Shown here in pieces: positions 32,699-35,052 of a DNA stretch of 35,052 bases. Within the stretch, counting starts at the first letter, position 1. Each line of letters starts with the position of its first letter. The stretch is from an uncultured Lachnospiraceae bacterium (lineage in GTDB: Bacteria; Bacillota; Clostridia; Lachnospirales; Lachnospiraceae). The notes beneath the pieces are model-generated. The model had not been told where the DNA came from, did not search any database, and worked only from the letters and a program-made list of their open reading frames with translations. The stretch is taken from contig CACYWQ010000019.1 of the NCBI GenBank assembly GCA_902778165.1, positions 1 through 35,052 on the forward strand, in the 5' to 3' direction. The translations under genes and the position numbers were made by a program.

Positions 32699-33958
32699 AT
32701 GGATGGTGGTATTTTATCTCAGGACGAGATAAATGCACTGCTTGGCGGAATGGCAGCAGACGGCGACGCACCGGCAGCTGACAGCGCTCCCGCAGAAGAA
32801 CCTGCGGCACCGGCAGCAGAGGCACCTGCAGCAGCTGCACCTGCAACCGGAGGATTTGCGCTGACCGATATAGAAAAAGATGCCATAGGTGAAGTAGCCA
32901 ACATTAGCATGGGAACATCAGCCACGACTCTTTTCTCCCTTGTTAATCAGAAGGTTAATATCACTACACCGGTTGTAAGTGTAAGTAATTGGGAGAAGTT
33001 AACAGCCGACAAAGAGCGTCCCTGTGTATTCATACAGATTAAATATACGACGGGACTTGATGGTTCCAATATCTTAATCCTTAAAGAAGAGGACGTTAAG
33101 ATTATAACCGACCTGATGATGGGCGGAGATGGCACCAATACCGACGGAGAACTCGGAGAACTTCATTTGAGTGCGATATCCGAGGCCATGAACCAGATGA
33201 TGGGTTCATCTGCAACATCTTTATCGCAGATGCTTGGCAAGATGATTGATATATCTCCTCCGACGGCAGATCTGGTAGATGTACAGACAGAGAATCTTGA
33301 AGGAACGGATGTAGCTAATTTCTTAGCCGGAGATTTCGTTGAGATAGCCTTCAGGATGCAGATAGGCGAGTTAGTGGATTCAACCATACTTCAGTTGTAT
33401 CCGATAGAATTTGCCAAGGAAATCGTGGATACATTCATGGGAGGCGGATTGCTTGAGACTGCACCGCCACCGGAAGAGCCGGCACCGGCAGAAGCGCCTG
33501 CTCCCGCACCTGCACCAGCTGCAGCACCTGCGCCGGAACCCATGGCATATACACCGCCGCCGGCAGCGGCACCTGCACCCGATATGAGCGCAATGCCTCC
33601 GGGAGGAATGCCCGGTTACGGAATGCCTTATCCGGGAGTACCTTACGGAATGCCTCCTCAGGGCATGAATTATCAGCCGGCACAATTTGAGAACTTCCAG
33701 AACGGTCTGGGAGCGCTGGCAAGTAACGAGAATATTGATCTAATCTTGGATGTTCCGCTGGAGGTTACAGTTGAACTCGGAAGAACCAAGAAGTCAATAT
33801 CCGAGATTTTGGACTTCTCTCCGGGAACTATCATAGAGCTAGACAGAATAGCCGGAGAACCTATAGATGTATTGGTTAACGGTAAGTTCGTAGCAAAGGG
33901 AGAAGTTGTTGTAATTGAAGAAAGCTTCGGCATTCGTGTAACGGAGATCACAAAATAA
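32699..33958 (+). CDS. fliY: flagellar motor switch phosphatase FliY (CheC-FliN fusion)
   Basis: C-ring protein of Firmicutes type that joins a CheC-like phosphatase to a FliN domain. The protein has 419 aa. The N-terminal GILSQDEINALLGGM is a CheY-binding motif like that of FliM. An Ala/Pro linker (about 20-56) follows. The CheC domain has both catalytic motifs, DAIGEVAN and SAISEAMN (D/S-xxx-E-xx-N), so both dephosphorylation sites look intact. A second, longer Pro/Ala/Met/Gly linker (about 257-330) leads to the FliN domain (LDVPLEVTVELGRTKKSISE to FGIRVTEI). It should remove phosphate from CheY-P at the motor. FliM and FliY are four bases apart. Confidence 0.95.
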   Translation: MDGGILSQDEINALLGGMAADGDAPAADSAPAEEPAAPAAEAPAAAAPATGGFALTDIEKDAIGEVANISMGTSATTLFSLVNQKVNITTPVVSVSNWEKLTADKERPCVFIQIKYTTGLDGSNILILKEEDVKIITDLMMGGDGTNTDGELGELHLSAISEAMNQMMGSSATSLSQMLGKMIDISPPTADLVDVQTENLEGTDVANFLAGDFVEIAFRMQIGELVDSTILQLYPIEFAKEIVDTFMGGGLLETAPPPEEPAPAEAPAPAPAPAAAPAPEPMAYTPPPAAAPAPDMSAMPPGGMPGYGMPYPGVPYGMPPQGMNYQPAQFENFQNGLGALASNENIDLILDVPLEVTVELGRTKKSISEILDFSPGTIIELDRIAGEPIDVLVNGKFVAKGEVVVIEESFGIRVTEITK

Positions 33959-33975
33959 GTTAGGAGTGGAGAATT

Positions 33976-34368
33976 ATGGCAAAGAACGTTTTAATCTGTG
34001 ATGATGCAGCATTTATGAGAATGATGATTAAGGACATTCTCACCAAGAACGGCTATAACGTAGTCGGAGAGGCTGAGAACGGAGCAAAGGGCGTTGAGAA
34101 GTACGGCGAGCTTAAGCCTGATCTTGTACTTATGGATATTACCATGCCCGAGATGGACGGCCTTCAGGCTCTTAAGGCAATCAAGGGTTCCGATGCGGAC
34201 GCTAAGGTCATCATGTGTTCAGCTATGGGTCAGCAGGCTATGGTTATTGAGTCTATCCAGAACGGAGCTAAGGACTTCATAGTTAAGCCTTTCCAGGCGG
34301 ACAGAGTTATTGAAGCGGTCAAGAAGGTCATAGACCAGATGATCGAGGAAGGTGAAATAGATGCATGA
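33976..34368 (+). CDS. cheY: chemotaxis response regulator CheY
   Basis: Single receiver domain of 130 aa that, when phosphorylated by CheA, binds the switch. Key residues are D9/D10, phosphorylation site D54 (LVLMDITMPEMDG), S82 (CSAMGQQ) and K104 (FIVKPF). It lies 17 nt after fliY. In B. subtilis and related Clostridia the next genes would be fliO/fliZ and fliP-fliQ-fliR-flhB-flhA; here ribosomal protein and helicase genes follow instead. CheY appears full length, so a break, if real, lies just after its stop. Confidence 0.96.
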   Translation: MAKNVLICDDAAFMRMMIKDILTKNGYNVVGEAENGAKGVEKYGELKPDLVLMDITMPEMDGLQALKAIKGSDADAKVIMCSAMGQQAMVIESIQNGAKDFIVKPFQADRVIEAVKKVIDQMIEEGEIDA

Positions 34369-34405
34369 CGGCCGGGCTGATCCGGACGTATCAGGAAAGT
34401 CTTGA
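34361..34405 (+). other. short reading-frame tail before rplI, possible remnant of another gene
   Basis: Beside the cheY end, an open frame reads HDGRADPDVSGKS and stops at TGA 34403-34405, four bases before the rplI ribosome site. Its composition resembles rplI. In many Firmicutes the gene before rplI is gdpP, and this could be the last codons of such a gene joined after cheY. The stretch is too short to identify. Confidence 0.3.
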
Positions 34406-34422
34406 ATCAGGAGGAAACAGAT

Positions 34423-34869
34423 ATGAAAGTGATTCTTTTACAGGATGTAAAATCTCTCGGCAAAGAGGGTGATGTAGTCAACGTCAGTGACGGATATGCA
34501 AGAAACTTTGTGATCCCCAAAAAGCTGGGCGTCGAGGCCAATGATAAGAACAGAAACGACCTGAAGCTGAAAAAGCAGCGTGAGGCAAAAGAAGCCGCAC
34601 AGCGCCTTGCAGAAGCGCAGAAGCTGGCGCAGGATCTGGAGAAGGTCACGGTTGAGGTCAAAATGAAAGCTGGCGAGGGCGGCCGTGTTTTCGGCTCTGT
34701 CAGCGCCAAGGAAATAGCACAGGAAGCAAAGAAGCAGCATAACCTCGAGCTTGACAAAAAGAAGATCCAGCTTTCCGAGCCGATCAAATCCTTCGGGAGC
34801 TTTGAAATCCCGATCCGCCTGCACCCCCAGGTGACCGGAAAATTCACACTGAAAGTTACAGAGGCATAA
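34423..34869 (+). CDS. rplI: 50S ribosomal protein L9
   Basis: Large-subunit ribosomal protein that binds 23S rRNA near the L1 region. The 148 aa show both L9 domains: MKVILLQDVKSLGKEGDVVN with GYARNFVIPK, a central Lys/Ala helix, and the C-terminal GGRVFGSVSAKEIAQ with IRLHPQVTGKFTLKV. ATG 34423 is set by AGGAGG (34409-34414) and the family start. Codon use differs from the flagellar genes: CTG is the main Leu codon, Lys AAA and Arg CGC are more common, and GC is higher. Gene identity is certain; whether it belongs next to cheY is doubtful. Confidence 0.98.
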   Translation: MKVILLQDVKSLGKEGDVVNVSDGYARNFVIPKKLGVEANDKNRNDLKLKKQREAKEAAQRLAEAQKLAQDLEKVTVEVKMKAGEGGRVFGSVSAKEIAQEAKKQHNLELDKKKIQLSEPIKSFGSFEIPIRLHPQVTGKFTLKVTEA

Positions 34870-34874
34870 GCGAA

Positions 34875-35052
34875 ATGGCACAGGATGATGTGATCAGCAG
34901 GGTCATGCCCCACAGTCTGGAGGCGGAGCGTTCCGTGCTGGGATCTATGCTGATCGATCCGGAGGCGGTTGAGACAGCGTCCGAGATCATAAAGGAAGAG
35001 GATTTTTACGCACGTCAGAACGGGATCCTGTACCAGACCATGCTGGCCCTGC
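34875..35052 (+). CDS. dnaB: replicative DNA helicase DnaB, 5' part
   Basis: The N-terminal 59 residues of the replicative helicase, cut by the window end. RVMPHSLEAERSVLGSMLID followed by EDFYARQNGILYQTML matches the DnaB N-terminal domain. ATG 34875 is five bases after the rplI stop; rplI-dnaB is a common pair in Firmicutes. It shares the GC-richer, CTG-rich style of rplI. Confidence 0.96.
   Translation, partial: MAQDDVISRVMPHSLEAERSVLGSMLIDPEAVETASEIIKEEDFYARQNGILYQTMLAL

Noticed and set aside
33380-33685. Cys/Arg-rich minus-strand frame
   Set aside because: Antisense of the Pro/Ala linker of fliY; Cys and Arg arise from GCN/CCN codons read backwards.
34407-34913. 168-codon minus-strand frame at the right end
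   Set aside because: Antisense of rplI; the sense strand encodes an unmistakable L9 protein.

Overview
The window is a low-GC chromosomal segment from a motile Clostridia bacterium, most likely a Lachnospiraceae member. This rests on CodY, a FliY-type switch protein, SwrD/FlbD, a MotE/YlxF-like protein, and a flagellar gene order resembling the Bacillus subtilis fla/che operon with motAB inserted. All genes read rightward. No phage, IS, transposase or CRISPR array was seen.

Layout: (1) 1-373, three tRNA genes (Asn-GTT, Met-CAT, Leu-TAA) ending in an intrinsic terminator. (2) 440-5660, two tandem paralogous membrane EAL c-di-GMP phosphodiesterases and a lipoprotein with five 26-residue Cys repeats and a Thr-Pro linker. 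(3) 5692-13274, an exopolysaccharide module: an AlgI-like MBOAT acyltransferase, a large PTPS-related (GT-C-like) membrane protein, an AlgJ/AlgX-like SGNH protein, mannose-1-phosphate guanylyltransferase and mannose-6-phosphate isomerase. (4) 13274-15644, a long imperfect palindrome, then topA behind its own promoter and a folded leader. (5) 15700-16701, codY with two CodY-box-like sites at its promoter, closed by a strong terminator. (6) 16799-34368, a flagellar operon: flgB-flgC-fliE-fliF-fliG-fliH-fliI-fliJ-motE-like-fliK-flgD-flagellar operon protein-flgE-swrD-motA-motB-fliL-fliM-fliY-cheY. (7) 34369-35052, rplI and the 5' end of dnaB, in visibly different composition and codon usage.

How the parts may work together (inference): the EAL proteins would lower c-di-GMP, which generally favours motility over matrix. 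The adjacent module would supply GDP-mannose and an O-acylated glycan, and the flagellar operon follows a nutrient-sensing repressor. These blocks have separate promoters, so a shared circuit is not shown. Points most worth checking are the abrupt change after cheY (operon breakpoint or contig chimera), the folded topA leader, the 138-nt palindrome after manA, the CodY boxes, competing hairpins between fliL and fliM, and an extra helical module on FlgD.
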